64,000 nt of DNA from Kitasatospora sp. NBC_01246 (lineage in GTDB: Bacteria > Actinomycetota > Actinomycetes > Streptomycetales > Streptomycetaceae), in contig NZ_CP108484.1 in assembly GCF_036226505.1 (NCBI RefSeq), positions 8,031,501 to 8,095,500 on the forward strand, in the 5' to 3' direction. A program made the position numbers and the translations under genes. The notes below the pieces were generated by a model. The model had not been told where the DNA came from and did no database searches. It saw nothing but the letters and a program-made list of their open reading frames with translations. Numbering within the stretch: the stretch's first letter is position 1; each line of letters begins with the position of its first letter. This document shows, piece after piece, positions 27,955 to 37,231 of this stretch.

Positions 27955-30024
27955 TCAGAAGCCCGCCGGAAGGCCGAGGCGGTCGGCGAAGAAGGCGAGG
28001 AGGTCGGCGAAGAGCGCGGTGCGGCGGGAGGCGGCGCGGGCGCCGTGGCCCGCGCCGCGTTCCAGACGGAACAGGACCGGCTGCCCGCTGCCGGTCGCGG
28101 CCTGGAGGGCGGCCGTCATCTTGCGGGCGTGCAGCGGGTCCACCCGGCTGTCGCCGTCGAAGACGGCGAACAGGACGGCGGGGTAGCGGGTGTCGGCGCG
28201 GACGTGGTGGTACGGGGAGTAGGAGAGCAGCCGGGCGAGCTGCTCCGGATCGGCGGCCGTGCCGTACTCGCCCGTCCAGCTCGGCCCGAGGCCGGAGAGT
28301 TCGTAGCGCGCCATGTCGAGCAGGGGGGCCATGCAGACCACCGCCCCGAAGCTCGCGGGCCGCTGGGTCAGGGCGGCGCCCACCAGCAGGCCGCCGTTGG
28401 AGGCGCCCCAGATGCCGAGCTGTCCGGGGGTGGTCCAGCCGGTTGTCACCAGGTGGTCGGCGGCGGCGTGGAAGTCGTCGAAGGTGTTCTGCTTCCGGTC
28501 GAGCATCCCGTCGCGGTGCCACTGCTCGCCCTCCTCGCCGCCGCCGCGCACGTTGGCGACGGCGTAGACCCCGCCGGCCCGGACCCAGGCGAGGGCCTCC
28601 GGCGCGTACCCGGGCGTCAGCGACTGTCCGAAGCCGCCGTAGCCGGTGAGGATCGCCGGCCGGGGGCGGTCCGGGCCGCCGCGCCGGGCGAGCAGGAACA
28701 TCCGGACGGTGGTGCCGTCCCGGGAGGTGAAGGCGAGTCGGCGGGTTTCGAGGCCGTCGGCCGGGTCGACGCCGGGCTCGGCCACGGCGGCCCCGGGGAC
28801 GGGCCAGGGCGTCACCGCACCGGTGCGGGTGTCGTAGCAGAGCACGGCCGGGGGAGTGGCGAAGTCGGTGTGGACGAACCAGGCCCGGTGGGCGTCGGTG
28901 GCGGCGACCCGGACCTTGCCGACGGTGCCCAGCGGGGGGACGGGCACCGGGCCGAGCGGCCGGCCGTCGGCCAGGTCGTGCAGGGTGACCTCGCCGACGG
29001 CGTGCCGGGTGCGGACCACCAGGGCGAGCGGGCGGTCCGGATCGGGACCGTCGAGGATCGCGAAGTCCTCCAGGACGGCCTGCGGGTCCTCCGGGATCAG
29101 TTCGGTCCAGGTGTCCGGCGTGGGGGCGCCCGGGGTGGTGACCACGACCCGGCCCCGGGGCGCGTGCAGGTCGGTGGTGAGCCAGCAGCGGCCGTCCGGC
29201 GAGGTGCCGGGGCGCAGGTGCGGCTGGGACCGCGCGTCGAGGCCCTCCTGGAGCGGGCGCAGTCGGGGCCGGTCCGGCCGGTCCTCGGTCAGGTCGGCGA
29301 TCCAGAGGTCCCGGCGGGGCACCGCGCCGGCGGCGGCGCCGACGACCAGCCAGCGGCCGTCCGCACTGATCCGCACGGTGTAGTGCTGGGTCTTCGCCCG
29401 GCCGGTGCCGAAGACCACCGCGTCCTGCTCGGGGTCGGCGCCGATCAGGTGCAGCTGGACCCGGCGGTGGTACTGGCCCTCGCCCGGGTGGAGCGCGGGG
29501 TGCAGCCGGCGGACGTAGTAGAAGCCGTCGGCGTCGGGCAGCCAGGCGACGGTGCTGCGGCGGACCCGGTCGATCGGGCCGTCCAGGACGCGGCCGGTGT
29601 CGACGTCCAGGACGAAGAGGGCGGCGTTCTCGGTGCCGCCGGACGCCACCTGGTAGGCGAGCCGGCGGCCGTCCCAGGACGGCTCCCACTCCTCCAGGGT
29701 GGTGCCGCCGGTCGGGTCGAGCAGCGCCGGATCCACCAGGACCCGGACGGCGCCGGAGGGTTCGACGACGACCAGCTCGGGGTGTTCGGCGCCGGGGAGC
29801 GAGCGGGTGAGGAACAGCCGCGCGCCGGCCGGGCGGGGGGCGGAGCGGGCACCGAGGCGTTCGGACAGCTCGGTGAGCCGGGCCTCGGCACTCGCGCGCG
29901 CCCGCCAGCCGTCGGCGGCGGCGCGGTAGCGGGCGTCCTGCTTCTCCGTCCACTCCTGGACGGCCGGGTCGTGGGCGTCCTCCAGCCAGCGGTACGGGTC
30001 GGGCGGTGGCGGGCCGTCAGTCAT
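27955..30024 (-). CDS. prolyl oligopeptidase family serine peptidase
   Basis: 689 residues from ATG 30024, which overlaps the stop of the MFS gene by 8 bases. N-terminal part of a seven-bladed propeller (residues ~70-410), then the alpha/beta-hydrolase domain with TGYGGFG, the nucleophile Ser542 in GASNGGLL, Asp in DGDSRVDP and His660 in GAGHGA. No signal peptide, so cytoplasmic. Prolyl oligopeptidases cut short peptides after Pro and are used for leader removal in some RiPP pathways. Being the third gene of a radical SAM-exporter-peptidase operon, it is a candidate leader peptidase; precursor A has Pro53 in its core region and Pro29, Pro33 and Pro38 upstream. Confidence 0.92.
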   Translation of the reverse strand: MTDGPPPPDPYRWLEDAHDPAVQEWTEKQDARYRAAADGWRARASAEARLTELSERLGARSAPRPAGARLFLTRSLPGAEHPELVVVEPSGAVRVLVDPALLDPTGGTTLEEWEPSWDGRRLAYQVASGGTENAALFVLDVDTGRVLDGPIDRVRRSTVAWLPDADGFYYVRRLHPALHPGEGQYHRRVQLHLIGADPEQDAVVFGTGRAKTQHYTVRISADGRWLVVGAAAGAVPRRDLWIADLTEDRPDRPRLRPLQEGLDARSQPHLRPGTSPDGRCWLTTDLHAPRGRVVVTTPGAPTPDTWTELIPEDPQAVLEDFAILDGPDPDRPLALVVRTRHAVGEVTLHDLADGRPLGPVPVPPLGTVGKVRVAATDAHRAWFVHTDFATPPAVLCYDTRTGAVTPWPVPGAAVAEPGVDPADGLETRRLAFTSRDGTTVRMFLLARRGGPDRPRPAILTGYGGFGQSLTPGYAPEALAWVRAGGVYAVANVRGGGEEGEQWHRDGMLDRKQNTFDDFHAAADHLVTTGWTTPGQLGIWGASNGGLLVGAALTQRPASFGAVVCMAPLLDMARYELSGLGPSWTGEYGTAADPEQLARLLSYSPYHHVRADTRYPAVLFAVFDGDSRVDPLHARKMTAALQAATGSGQPVLFRLERGAGHGARAASRRTALFADLLAFFADRLGLPAGF

Positions 30025-31459
30025 CCGAGCTCCTCCCGGGGTCGGTGCCGGCCGGGGCGGCGGTGGGTCCGGTGCCGGGCGCGGGGGCACGGCCGGGGGC
30101 GGGCGGGGCGGCGTGCGCGACGACGGCGGGTTCCGCCGGCTGCTCCGGGTCCGCCTCCGGGGCCGGGGCCGTCCGGGTGCCCGGGGCCGGTCCGGCCTTC
30201 GCGTCCAGGTCCGGGGTGGCCGGTGGCCCGGCCGCCGGCTGCGCGTCCCCGTCGGCCGCCGGCCCGGCGGCGAGCCGTTGGGTGGTCCGCAGCGGAATCC
30301 AGCCGCCCGCGGTGACCGCCGCCGTCAGCACCGCCATCACCGCCCAGGTGCCCGCCCCGCCGAGGCCCTGCAGCAGCGCGCCGGCCGCGACCGGGCCCAG
30401 CGCGGCCAGGCCGCTGAGCAGCAGGCCGGTGGCGGCGCTGACCCGGCCGATCAGGTGCCGGGGGGTCTGCCCGAACAGGGCGTGCCCGACCACCACGCCG
30501 GCGGCCGGCGAGAGCATCATCAGCAGCGTCAGCAGGGCGGCGACCACCCCGGGCGCGAAGGTCAGCGTGAACACCGCCAGCACCGCCGTCCAGCCCACCC
30601 CGATGCCGAGCAGGATGGTCGGCACGCTCAGCCGCTTGACGAACCACGGCGCCAGCAGGGAGCCGACGATCCCGCCGACGCCCGCGCAGGACAGCACGGG
30701 CCCGATCACCCAGCCGGAGGCCCCGTTCGCCCGCAGCTCCAGGATGACGATCACATCGATCGCGGCCGCGACCAGGTTGATGACGGCCGCGTACACCAGG
30801 ATGACGAACAGCTCGCGCCGGCGGACCAGCCAGCGGATGCCCGCCGTCAGCCCGCGGTCCTCGGCCCGCGGCTCCGCGGCCGTGGGGCGGACGGCGATCC
30901 GCCAGATCAGGGCGGCCGACACGGCGTAGGAGAGCGCGTCCACGGCGAACGGCAGCATCCGGTCGGCGGCGTAGAGGACGCCGCCCAGCGCCGGACCGGC
31001 CAGGCTGACGGCGGCTTGGAGGGCCTGGCCCATGCCCAGCGCGTCGGCGAGGTCCTCCTTGGCGACGACGTCCCGGGTGAGCACGGTGTTGGCGGGCCCG
31101 AACATCGCGGTGGCGATGCCCTCCACCGCGGCCACCAGCAGCAGTTGGGCGTAGGACGGGGAGCCCCAGAGGGCGACCAGCGGGATGGTGGCCACCGCCA
31201 CCAGGCGCACCAGGTCGGTCGTCAGCATGACCCGGCGCCGGTTCCACCGGTCCACCAGACCGCCCGCCGGGAGGCGGAAGCCGAGCCTGGTCACCAGGGC
31301 GACGGTGGCGACCGCCCCGGCCTGCGCCGCGTTGCCGCCCAGGCTCAGCACCAGCAGCGGGTAGGCGATCGTCGACATCGCCGAGCCCAGGTTCGACGTG
31401 AGGTCGGCGAGGAAGGACCGCCGGAAGTCGCGGTTGGTGCGCAGCACGCCAGCCAGCAT
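30017..31459 (-). CDS. MFS transporter, probable peptide or drug exporter
   Basis: 480 residues from ATG 31459 (GGGAGGGGGC upstream). Twelve membrane segments can be traced, with the MFS loop 2-3 motif GGLVDRWNRRRVML. It resembles the EntS/TetV-type exporters. The last ~85 residues are a Pro/Ala/Asp-rich cytoplasmic tail not typical of the family. It sits between the radical SAM gene (gap 16 bases) and the peptidase gene (8-base overlap), which makes export of, or resistance to, the RiPP product its likely job. Confidence 0.9.
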   Translation of the reverse strand: MLAGVLRTNRDFRRSFLADLTSNLGSAMSTIAYPLLVLSLGGNAAQAGAVATVALVTRLGFRLPAGGLVDRWNRRRVMLTTDLVRLVAVATIPLVALWGSPSYAQLLLVAAVEGIATAMFGPANTVLTRDVVAKEDLADALGMGQALQAAVSLAGPALGGVLYAADRMLPFAVDALSYAVSAALIWRIAVRPTAAEPRAEDRGLTAGIRWLVRRRELFVILVYAAVINLVAAAIDVIVILELRANGASGWVIGPVLSCAGVGGIVGSLLAPWFVKRLSVPTILLGIGVGWTAVLAVFTLTFAPGVVAALLTLLMMLSPAAGVVVGHALFGQTPRHLIGRVSAATGLLLSGLAALGPVAAGALLQGLGGAGTWAVMAVLTAAVTAGGWIPLRTTQRLAAGPAADGDAQPAAGPPATPDLDAKAGPAPGTRTAPAPEADPEQPAEPAVVAHAAPPAPGRAPAPGTGPTAAPAGTDPGRSSDD

Positions 31460-31475
31460 GGCCGCCCCCTCCCGG

Positions 31476-32660
31476 CTACAGCCGGCCGGTGGCGTGCAGG
31501 TGGTCGAGGATCCGCGCGTCGACGTTGTCCTGGAAGCGCGTCATGACCTCGGTGTCGGCCTGCTCGTACTCGTAGCCGCAGGTCACCCAGCGGTCGGCCA
31601 CCGAGCCGGTCTCCAGGTAGCCGTGGTCGACGTGTCCGACCTCGAAGCCCGGCTTGCCGGCCGACTGCCAGCTGCTGAACAGCGTGCCGTCGGCGTTGAT
31701 CACGGCGCCCTCGCGGCCGCCGGGCTCGGAGCAGATCTGGCAGGTGGTCCGCATGCTCGGCTTGGCGAAGCGGTAGCCGCGTTCGAGCGCCTCGACCGCC
31801 CACTCGACGAAGCGGTCCTCCACCTGCCGGGCCCGCGCGAGGTCGTTGCGGTACCCGATCCCGGAGTCGCCGACCCAGGCGTAGGTGAACGTGCACCGGC
31901 TCGGGTCGACCTTGCCGTCGAGCTGGCCGAAGAGCGCGCCGATCCGGTCCACGTTGTGGTGGGAGACGTTCACCCGGAAGTTCCAGGAGAGCCGGGTGGC
32001 CTCGGTGGCCGCCGCCACGTTGGCGACGATGGTGTCGAAGGTGCCCCCGCCGGCGTGCGTGACCCGCGTCGCGTCGTGGTCCTCCCGGCTGCCGTCGAAG
32101 GTGATCTGTACCGCGCGCAGCCCGGCGGTGCCGAGCTGGACGGCCCGCCGCCCGGTCAGCAGCACGCCGTTGGTGGTCATGGCGGCGGTGGCGAGCCCCA
32201 GGGGCGTGCAGCGCTCCAGCAACTCCACGCAGCCGCGCGGGTTGAGCAGCGGCTCGCCGCCGAACAGCAGCAGGTAGAGCCGGTCCAGGCCGGCCTGCGC
32301 CATCCGCTCGGCGGTGAAGTCCACGATCCGGTCGATGGTCCGGGTGTTCAGCCGGCGGAGGTTGATCCGGGGCGGGCGGTGGCCGCCCTTCGGGTCCTGG
32401 CCGGTGTTCTGGAAGCAGTAGCCGCAGCCGAGGTTGCAGGCCGTGCTGGTCAGTACCGTCAGCGCGAAGGACTTCGCGGTCCGTTCCCGGTACGCGCCCG
32501 CGTCGCGCAGGAACTCGTCGATGTCCGGCCGCACCCGGCCGTCGGCCGCGACGTGCTCCGGTTTGAGCAGGGTCCACGTCCGGTTGCCGATGAACCACCA
32601 GCCGCGGTCGCTCCTGATCAGGCGGGGCGCGTCCACCTCGTCCAGCCGGGTGCCGATCAT
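31476..32660 (-). CDS. radical SAM peptide maturase (SPASM/twitch-like C-terminus)
   Basis: 394 residues from ATG 32660 (AGGGAGAG upstream). The [4Fe-4S]-SAM motif is CNLGCGYC (Cys75, Cys79, Cys82), followed by GGEPLL and the TNGVLL strand. The C-terminal third has more Cys (TTCQICSEPGG...VTCGYEYEQ) in a SPASM/twitch-like layout for auxiliary clusters. The ~60 residues before the core could help bind the leader. Predicted to use a 5'-deoxyadenosyl radical to crosslink or otherwise modify the neighbouring precursor, whose core has Trp, Cys and Tyr. Its promoter carries three SARP-type heptamers. The chemistry is inferred. Confidence 0.88.
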   Translation of the reverse strand: MIGTRLDEVDAPRLIRSDRGWWFIGNRTWTLLKPEHVAADGRVRPDIDEFLRDAGAYRERTAKSFALTVLTSTACNLGCGYCFQNTGQDPKGGHRPPRINLRRLNTRTIDRIVDFTAERMAQAGLDRLYLLLFGGEPLLNPRGCVELLERCTPLGLATAAMTTNGVLLTGRRAVQLGTAGLRAVQITFDGSREDHDATRVTHAGGGTFDTIVANVAAATEATRLSWNFRVNVSHHNVDRIGALFGQLDGKVDPSRCTFTYAWVGDSGIGYRNDLARARQVEDRFVEWAVEALERGYRFAKPSMRTTCQICSEPGGREGAVINADGTLFSSWQSAGKPGFEVGHVDHGYLETGSVADRWVTCGYEYEQADTEVMTRFQDNVDARILDHLHATGRL

Positions 32661-32715
32661 TGCTCTCCCTGGGGTCGGCGGGAAACGGCCGCCGTCGGCG
32701 GGCCCTGACAGCGCG

Positions 32716-32758
32716 AGGCTAGGCAGCCGTGGTTTGCCGCCGGTATGCGACAGGTTGA
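32716..32758 (-). promoter_or_regulatory. SARP-type promoter of the radical SAM operon
   Basis: Reading the minus strand: heptamers TCAACCT (32758-32752), CATACCG (32747-32741) and CAAACCA (32736-32730), each 11 bp apart, then 8 bp, then -10 box TAGCCT (32721-32716). Start codon is 56 bases further on. Confidence 0.8.
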
Positions 32759-32836
32759 CGGGCAGCTTCCGGCCGGGTCGGACGGCCGGGGCATCCACCG
32801 TCCGCCCGGGTGGGGCGACCGGGGCGCCGACGGGGG

Positions 32837-32879
32837 CATACCGGACGTAAACCGAACCCCAACTGGCCGCTCCTAGGCT
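32837..32879 (+). promoter_or_regulatory. SARP-type promoter of precursor A
   Basis: Heptamers CATACCG (32837-32843), TAAACCG (32848-32854) and CCAACTG (32859-32865) at 11-bp spacing, then 8 bp, then -10 box TAGGCT (32874-32879). Transcription should start near 32886. Confidence 0.8.
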
Positions 32880-32933
32880 CATGGCGACGACCAGAACGCC
32901 TGACCTCGACGTCATGGAAGAGGGCTGATCGAC

Positions 32934-33122
32934 GTGCCCGAGCCGACCCCCGCCGACCTGCCCCCCGACCTGTCGGACGACCTGCTCGACGACCTGTCGG
33001 ACCTGCCCGACACCCTCCCGGGCGCCGCGCCGGCCGACGACGAACCGGAGGTCGTCCTGCACTCCGCGGACGGGGACGACGGCGAAGCCCCCTGGTGCAT
33101 AGGCAACATGACGGCGTACTGA
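32934..33122 (+). CDS. RiPP precursor peptide A
   Basis: 62 residues from GTG 32934 (GGAAGAGGG 9 bases upstream). Residues 1-51 are a very acidic leader (repeated DLxDDL) with the motif EVVLHS at 39-44. The C-terminus APWCIGNMTAY (52-62) breaks sharply in composition and has Trp54, Cys55 and a terminal Tyr, which suits a modified core. His43 is exactly 12 residues before Cys55, as in both halves of precursor B. First gene of an operon with the cyclase, subtilase and GAF genes, divergent from the radical SAM gene. No function can be given beyond substrate of the maturase. Confidence 0.7.
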   Translation: MPEPTPADLPPDLSDDLLDDLSDLPDTLPGAAPADDEPEVVLHSADGDDGEAPWCIGNMTAY

Positions 33123-33138
33123 CCGGAGGGCCCGACCG

Positions 33139-36100
33139 ATGAGCTGCCCGTCCTGCGCCACGGAACTCCCCGCGGACGCGCGATTCTGCGCCCGGTGCGG
33201 CACCCCGGTCACCCCCCCGACCCCGGCGGCCGAGGAACGCCGGGTCGTCACCGTGCTGTTCTGCGACCTCGTCGGATCGACCGAGCTGTCCGGCAAGCTC
33301 GACGTCGAGGTGCTCCGGTCGATCCTGCTGCGCTACTACGAACTGATGGAGCGTCAGATCGATTCCCGTGGCGGGATCGTGGAGAAGTTCATCGGCGACG
33401 CCGTGATGGCCGTCTTCGGCCTCACCGCGACGCAGGAGGACGACGCGCGCCGGGCGCTGGAGACGGCGGCGGACATGCTGACCGCCCTCGACGGCCTCAA
33501 CACCCAGCTGGAGCGCGACCACCGGGTCCGGCTCGGGGTCAGGATCGGCGTGCACACCGGTGAGGTGGTCACCACGGCCGATCCGGCCAGGCGGCAGGCG
33601 CTGGTCTCCGGCGAGGTGGTCAACGTCGCCGCCCGGCTGGAGCAGGCCGCCGGCCCCGGCGAGATCCTGCTCAGCGCGCAGACCTGGCGGGCCTGCGGTT
33701 CCGGGCTGACCGTCGCCGAGGTCGGACCGGTCGAGCTGAAGGGCGTGGCCGGGCCGATCGAGGCCGGCCGCCTGCTGGGCCTCTCCGAGCCCGAGCGCGC
33801 GCCCCGCTCCGACGTGCCCTTCGTCGGCCGCGAACGCTACCTCAGCGAACTCGACCTGGCCTGGCGGCGGGTGGCCGAGGAGAGCGACGTCCACGTCCTC
33901 ACCCTGCTCGGGGAGGCGGGCATCGGGAAGACCCGCCTGGTCGACGAATGGCTGCGCCGCTCGGCCCCCGCCGCGGAGGCGGTCGGCACCGGCCGCTGCC
34001 GGGCGGCCGGCACCGGCGGCTCGCTGCACGCGCTCGCCGAGTGCGTCGCCCCGCTGGCCGAGGAGGCCGGGCGGCACGCGCTCGACGGCTCGGCCACCGC
34101 CGCCGCGCTGGCCCTGCTGCGCACCGGGCTGCTGCTGGACGGCACCCCGGCCCCCTCCGAGGACGACACCTGCGCGGCGGTCGCCCACGTGCTCACGGTG
34201 CGCACCGGCGACCACCCGATGCTGCTCGTCGTCGACGACCTGCACTGGGCGGACCAGCCCTTCCTCGCCCTGCTCGACCGGCTGGTGGAGGACCTGCGCC
34301 GGCTGCCCGTCCTGGTGCTCTGCCTGGCCCGCCCCGAGCTGATGGACTCCTGCCCCGGCTGGGGAACGGGCCGGGCGAACTCGACCACGGTGACCGTCAC
34401 CGGCCTCTCCCCGGCGGACTCCGCCGTCCTCGCCGCCCACCTGGTCGACCTCGCCCTGCACAGCCCGGCGGCCACCGAGCAGATCGTGGCCCAGGCCGAC
34501 GGCAACCCGCTCTACCTGGAACAGCTCGCCGCGACGGTCGAGGAGGCGGGCGGCACCGAGGGCCTGCCGCCCAACCTGCACGCGCTGCTCGCCGCCCGGA
34601 TCGACCGGCTGGACGAGGCGGACCGGACCGTGTTGCGCCAGGCCTCGGTGGTGGGGCGCGAGTTCGACGCCGAGGACCTCGGCGCCCTGGCCGGCGAGCC
34701 CGGGCTGCCGGCCGTGAGCACGGCGGTGCTGCGCACCCTGACCCGGCGCGGCCTGGTGAAGCCGATGCGCCGGCCGTTCGGTGCCGGCGCCGCCTACTGC
34801 TTCGTCAACGGCGTGACCCAGCGGGTCGCCTACGAGGGGCTCACCAAGGTCCGGCGCGGCGAACTCCATGAGCGCTACGCCGAGTACCTGCTGCGCGCCG
34901 GGCGCCCGGACGCGCTGGTCGGCACCCATCTGGAGCAGGCCTACCGGTACCGCAGTGCGGTCGGCCGCCGCACCGAGCGCAATCCGCTGCTGCGCCGGCG
35001 GGCGCTGCGCCACCTGGCCCGGGCCGGCGTCGGCGCGCTCGGCCGGGTCGACCTGCCGTGGGCGCTCACCCTCCTCCAGCGGGCCGCCGACCTCGCCGAC
35101 CCGGGCGACCAGGGCCGGCCCGAGGTGCTGCAACGGCTGGGCGAGGTGCTGCTGGCACTCGGCCGCTCCGACGAGGCGCGCGAGGTGCTGGTCCGCGCCG
35201 TGGCGGAGGCCGGCGAGCACGGCGCGGCGGGAACGGCCGCCCACGCCCGGCTGCACCTCGCCGCGTCCGAACACGACGACGCCGAGCTGGAACGGGCGGC
35301 CGTCGACGGCCTGACGGTCTTCCGGGCCTGCGGCGACGAACTCGGCATGGCCCGCAGCCGCCTGGTGCTCGCCGGGTCCTGCCAGCGGCGCGGGCAGCAC
35401 GGCGAGGCGGTGGCGGCGCTCGGCCACGCCCTCACCCACTCGCTCGCCGCGGCGGCCGACCGGGAGCTCGCCAACACCCTCGGTGCGACCGGGCTCTCGC
35501 TCTGGCACGGCCCGGAGCCGGCGCCGTCCGCCGCCGCCCGGTGCGAGGACCTGCTGGCCACCCACGGCGCCGACCGGCTGGCCGTGCGGGTCACGCTCGG
35601 GTTCCCGCTCACCGTGCTGCACGCCCTCCAGGGCCGGTCCGACCGGGCCGCCGAGTGCCTGGCCGACGTCCGGCGCGCGATGGCGGCGCTCGCCTACGGC
35701 GAGGGCGCGGTGTTCGGGCCGCTGCTCGACGGCACGCTCGCCGCGCTGGCGGACCGGCCGGAGCAGGCGCAGGCGGCCCTGCGCGAGGCGCTGGACGCGG
35801 CCCGGGCCCTCAACGCGGGCGGCCTGGTCCGCACCACCGCGCTCGAACTGGCCCGCGCCCAGCTCGCGGCGGGCCAGTGGCGCCGGGCCGCCGAGCTGGT
35901 GGAGGACCTGACGGTCGCCGACGCGCACCCGGTGGTGCAGGCCAACCGGTACGGCGTCCAGGCCAGGATCCGGGCGCTCGGCGGCGAGCATCCGCAGGCC
36001 CTCGCGCTGGCCCGGCGGGCCGTGCTGCTCGCCCACCGCACCGACTCGCCCGCCGACCAGGCGACCGCCTGCCTCGACCTCGCGTACACCCGTGCCCTGG

Positions 36101-36303
36101 TCGGCCGGCCGAAGCAGGCCCGGGCGGCGCTGCTGGCCGCGCGGCGCCGCTTCGAGGCGAAGGGGCACCTGGTCGGCGCGGCCCGGACCGGGCTGCTGGC
36201 GGAGGAGCTCGGCCTGGCCCGGGACCCCGGCCGGGAGCAGGACCGCGGGCCGGGCGGGGCGGACGGGCCGGGCGGGCCGGCGGGAGAGGGGAGCAGCCGA
36301 TGA
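33139..36303 (+). CDS. zinc-ribbon/nucleotide cyclase/AAA ATPase/TPR regulator
   Basis: 1054 residues from ATG 33139, 16 bases after precursor A (GGAGGG upstream). Order: double zinc ribbon (Cys3, Cys6, Cys17, Cys20); class III cyclase domain ~35-205 (VTVLFCDLVGSTELS, GDAVMAVFG, RIGVHTGEVV); AAA_16 ATPase with Walker A GEAGIGKT (258-265) and Walker B LLVVDDLHW; then some 500 residues of TPR-like helices. No output DNA-binding domain is visible. Such proteins are signalling or chaperone-like ATPases; whether the cyclase makes cAMP is unknown. Its co-transcription with a precursor suggests a role in the peptide pathway. Confidence 0.88.
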   Translation: MSCPSCATELPADARFCARCGTPVTPPTPAAEERRVVTVLFCDLVGSTELSGKLDVEVLRSILLRYYELMERQIDSRGGIVEKFIGDAVMAVFGLTATQEDDARRALETAADMLTALDGLNTQLERDHRVRLGVRIGVHTGEVVTTADPARRQALVSGEVVNVAARLEQAAGPGEILLSAQTWRACGSGLTVAEVGPVELKGVAGPIEAGRLLGLSEPERAPRSDVPFVGRERYLSELDLAWRRVAEESDVHVLTLLGEAGIGKTRLVDEWLRRSAPAAEAVGTGRCRAAGTGGSLHALAECVAPLAEEAGRHALDGSATAAALALLRTGLLLDGTPAPSEDDTCAAVAHVLTVRTGDHPMLLVVDDLHWADQPFLALLDRLVEDLRRLPVLVLCLARPELMDSCPGWGTGRANSTTVTVTGLSPADSAVLAAHLVDLALHSPAATEQIVAQADGNPLYLEQLAATVEEAGGTEGLPPNLHALLAARIDRLDEADRTVLRQASVVGREFDAEDLGALAGEPGLPAVSTAVLRTLTRRGLVKPMRRPFGAGAAYCFVNGVTQRVAYEGLTKVRRGELHERYAEYLLRAGRPDALVGTHLEQAYRYRSAVGRRTERNPLLRRRALRHLARAGVGALGRVDLPWALTLLQRAADLADPGDQGRPEVLQRLGEVLLALGRSDEAREVLVRAVAEAGEHGAAGTAAHARLHLAASEHDDAELERAAVDGLTVFRACGDELGMARSRLVLAGSCQRRGQHGEAVAALGHALTHSLAAAADRELANTLGATGLSLWHGPEPAPSAAARCEDLLATHGADRLAVRVTLGFPLTVLHALQGRSDRAAECLADVRRAMAALAYGEGAVFGPLLDGTLAALADRPEQAQAALREALDAARALNAGGLVRTTALELARAQLAAGQWRRAAELVEDLTVADAHPVVQANRYGVQARIRALGGEHPQALALARRAVLLAHRTDSPADQATACLDLAYTRALVGRPKQARAALLAARRRFEAKGHLVGAARTGLLAEELGLARDPGREQDRGPGGADGPGGPAGEGSSR

Positions 36304-37226
36304 CCGCCACCGGGACCGGTTCCGCCCCGGGTACCGCCGACCGGACCGCCGCCACCGGCCGGACCGGTACCGTCACCGACCGGACCGGTGGCGCCGACTG
36401 GACCAACACCGCCACCCGGGCCACCACGCTGACCTGGAACCTGCTCGACCGCCGCCCCGCCGACATCCCCGTCGCCACCTCCGAGACCGTGCCCGTCACG
36501 CCCGACTGGGCGTACGGCGGCGCGGACGGCAGCGGCGTCCGGGTCTGCGTCGTCGACAGCGGCGTCGAGGCGGGCCATCCGCTGGTCGGCGAGGTGGTCG
36601 CCTCGCACGCCGTGGTCGGGTGCGACGGCGGCCTGACGGTGGAACGGGTGGAGCCGATGGACACCTGCGGCCACGGCACGGCCTGCGCCAGCATCGTCCG
36701 GCGGGTGGCCCCCGGCTGCGAACTGCACAGCGTCCGGATCCTCGGCGAGAACGGCGGCGGGACGGGGGCCGCCCTGCTCGCCGGGCTGAGCTGGGCCATC
36801 GAGCAGCGCTTCGACGTGATCAACCTGAGCCTGTCGACCTCGCGCCCGCAGTTCAGCCAGGTGCTGCGCGAGATGGCCGACGACGCCTACTTCAACCGCT
36901 CGGTGATCGTCGCCTCGGCGCACAACTCCCGGATCGAGAGCTTCCCCTGGCGGTTCTCCTCGGTGATCTCGGTCGGCAGCCACGCCGAGGACGACTCGGA
37001 CCTCGTGCTCTACAACCCGGACCCGCCGGTGGAGTTCTTCGCCCGGGGGCAGGCGGTGCAGGTCGCCGGGCCGAACGGCAGCACCACCCGCAACACCGGC
37101 AACAGCTTCGCGGCGCCGCACGTCACCGGACTGAGCGCGCTCATCCTCGGCAAGCACCCTCGTCTGACGAGCTTCGAGCTGAAGACGATCCTCTACCTGA
37201 CGGCAGCCAACGTGCGGGGAGTGTGA
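36300..37226 (+). CDS. cytoplasmic subtilisin-like serine peptidase (S8)
   Basis: 308 residues from ATG 36300, ATGA overlap with the cyclase gene. Catalytic triad intact: Asp86 in VVDSGVEAGHP, His125 in CGHGTACAS, Ser269 in GNSFAAPHV. There is no signal peptide or propeptide, only ~45 residues of Thr/Gly/Arg-rich N-terminus, so it should act inside the cell. Subtilases of this kind remove leaders in several RiPP pathways; in this operon that is the leading hypothesis, alongside the prolyl oligopeptidase. Confidence 0.9.
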   Translation: MTATGTGSAPGTADRTAATGRTGTVTDRTGGADWTNTATRATTLTWNLLDRRPADIPVATSETVPVTPDWAYGGADGSGVRVCVVDSGVEAGHPLVGEVVASHAVVGCDGGLTVERVEPMDTCGHGTACASIVRRVAPGCELHSVRILGENGGGTGAALLAGLSWAIEQRFDVINLSLSTSRPQFSQVLREMADDAYFNRSVIVASAHNSRIESFPWRFSSVISVGSHAEDDSDLVLYNPDPPVEFFARGQAVQVAGPNGSTTRNTGNSFAAPHVTGLSALILGKHPRLTSFELKTILYLTAANVRGV

Positions 37227-37231
37227 GATCC

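Noticed and set aside
32881..32928. 15-codon ORF (MATTRTPDLDVMEEG) just upstream of precursor A
   Set aside because: Its ATG lies between the -10 box (32874-32879) and the expected transcription start near 32886, so it would not be on the mRNA, and it has no ribosome site.
33139..36303. Cyclase/AAA/TPR protein as a LuxR-type LAL regulator
   Set aside because: The C-terminus ends in TPR helices and a Gly/Pro tail; no LuxR helix-turn-helix is present.
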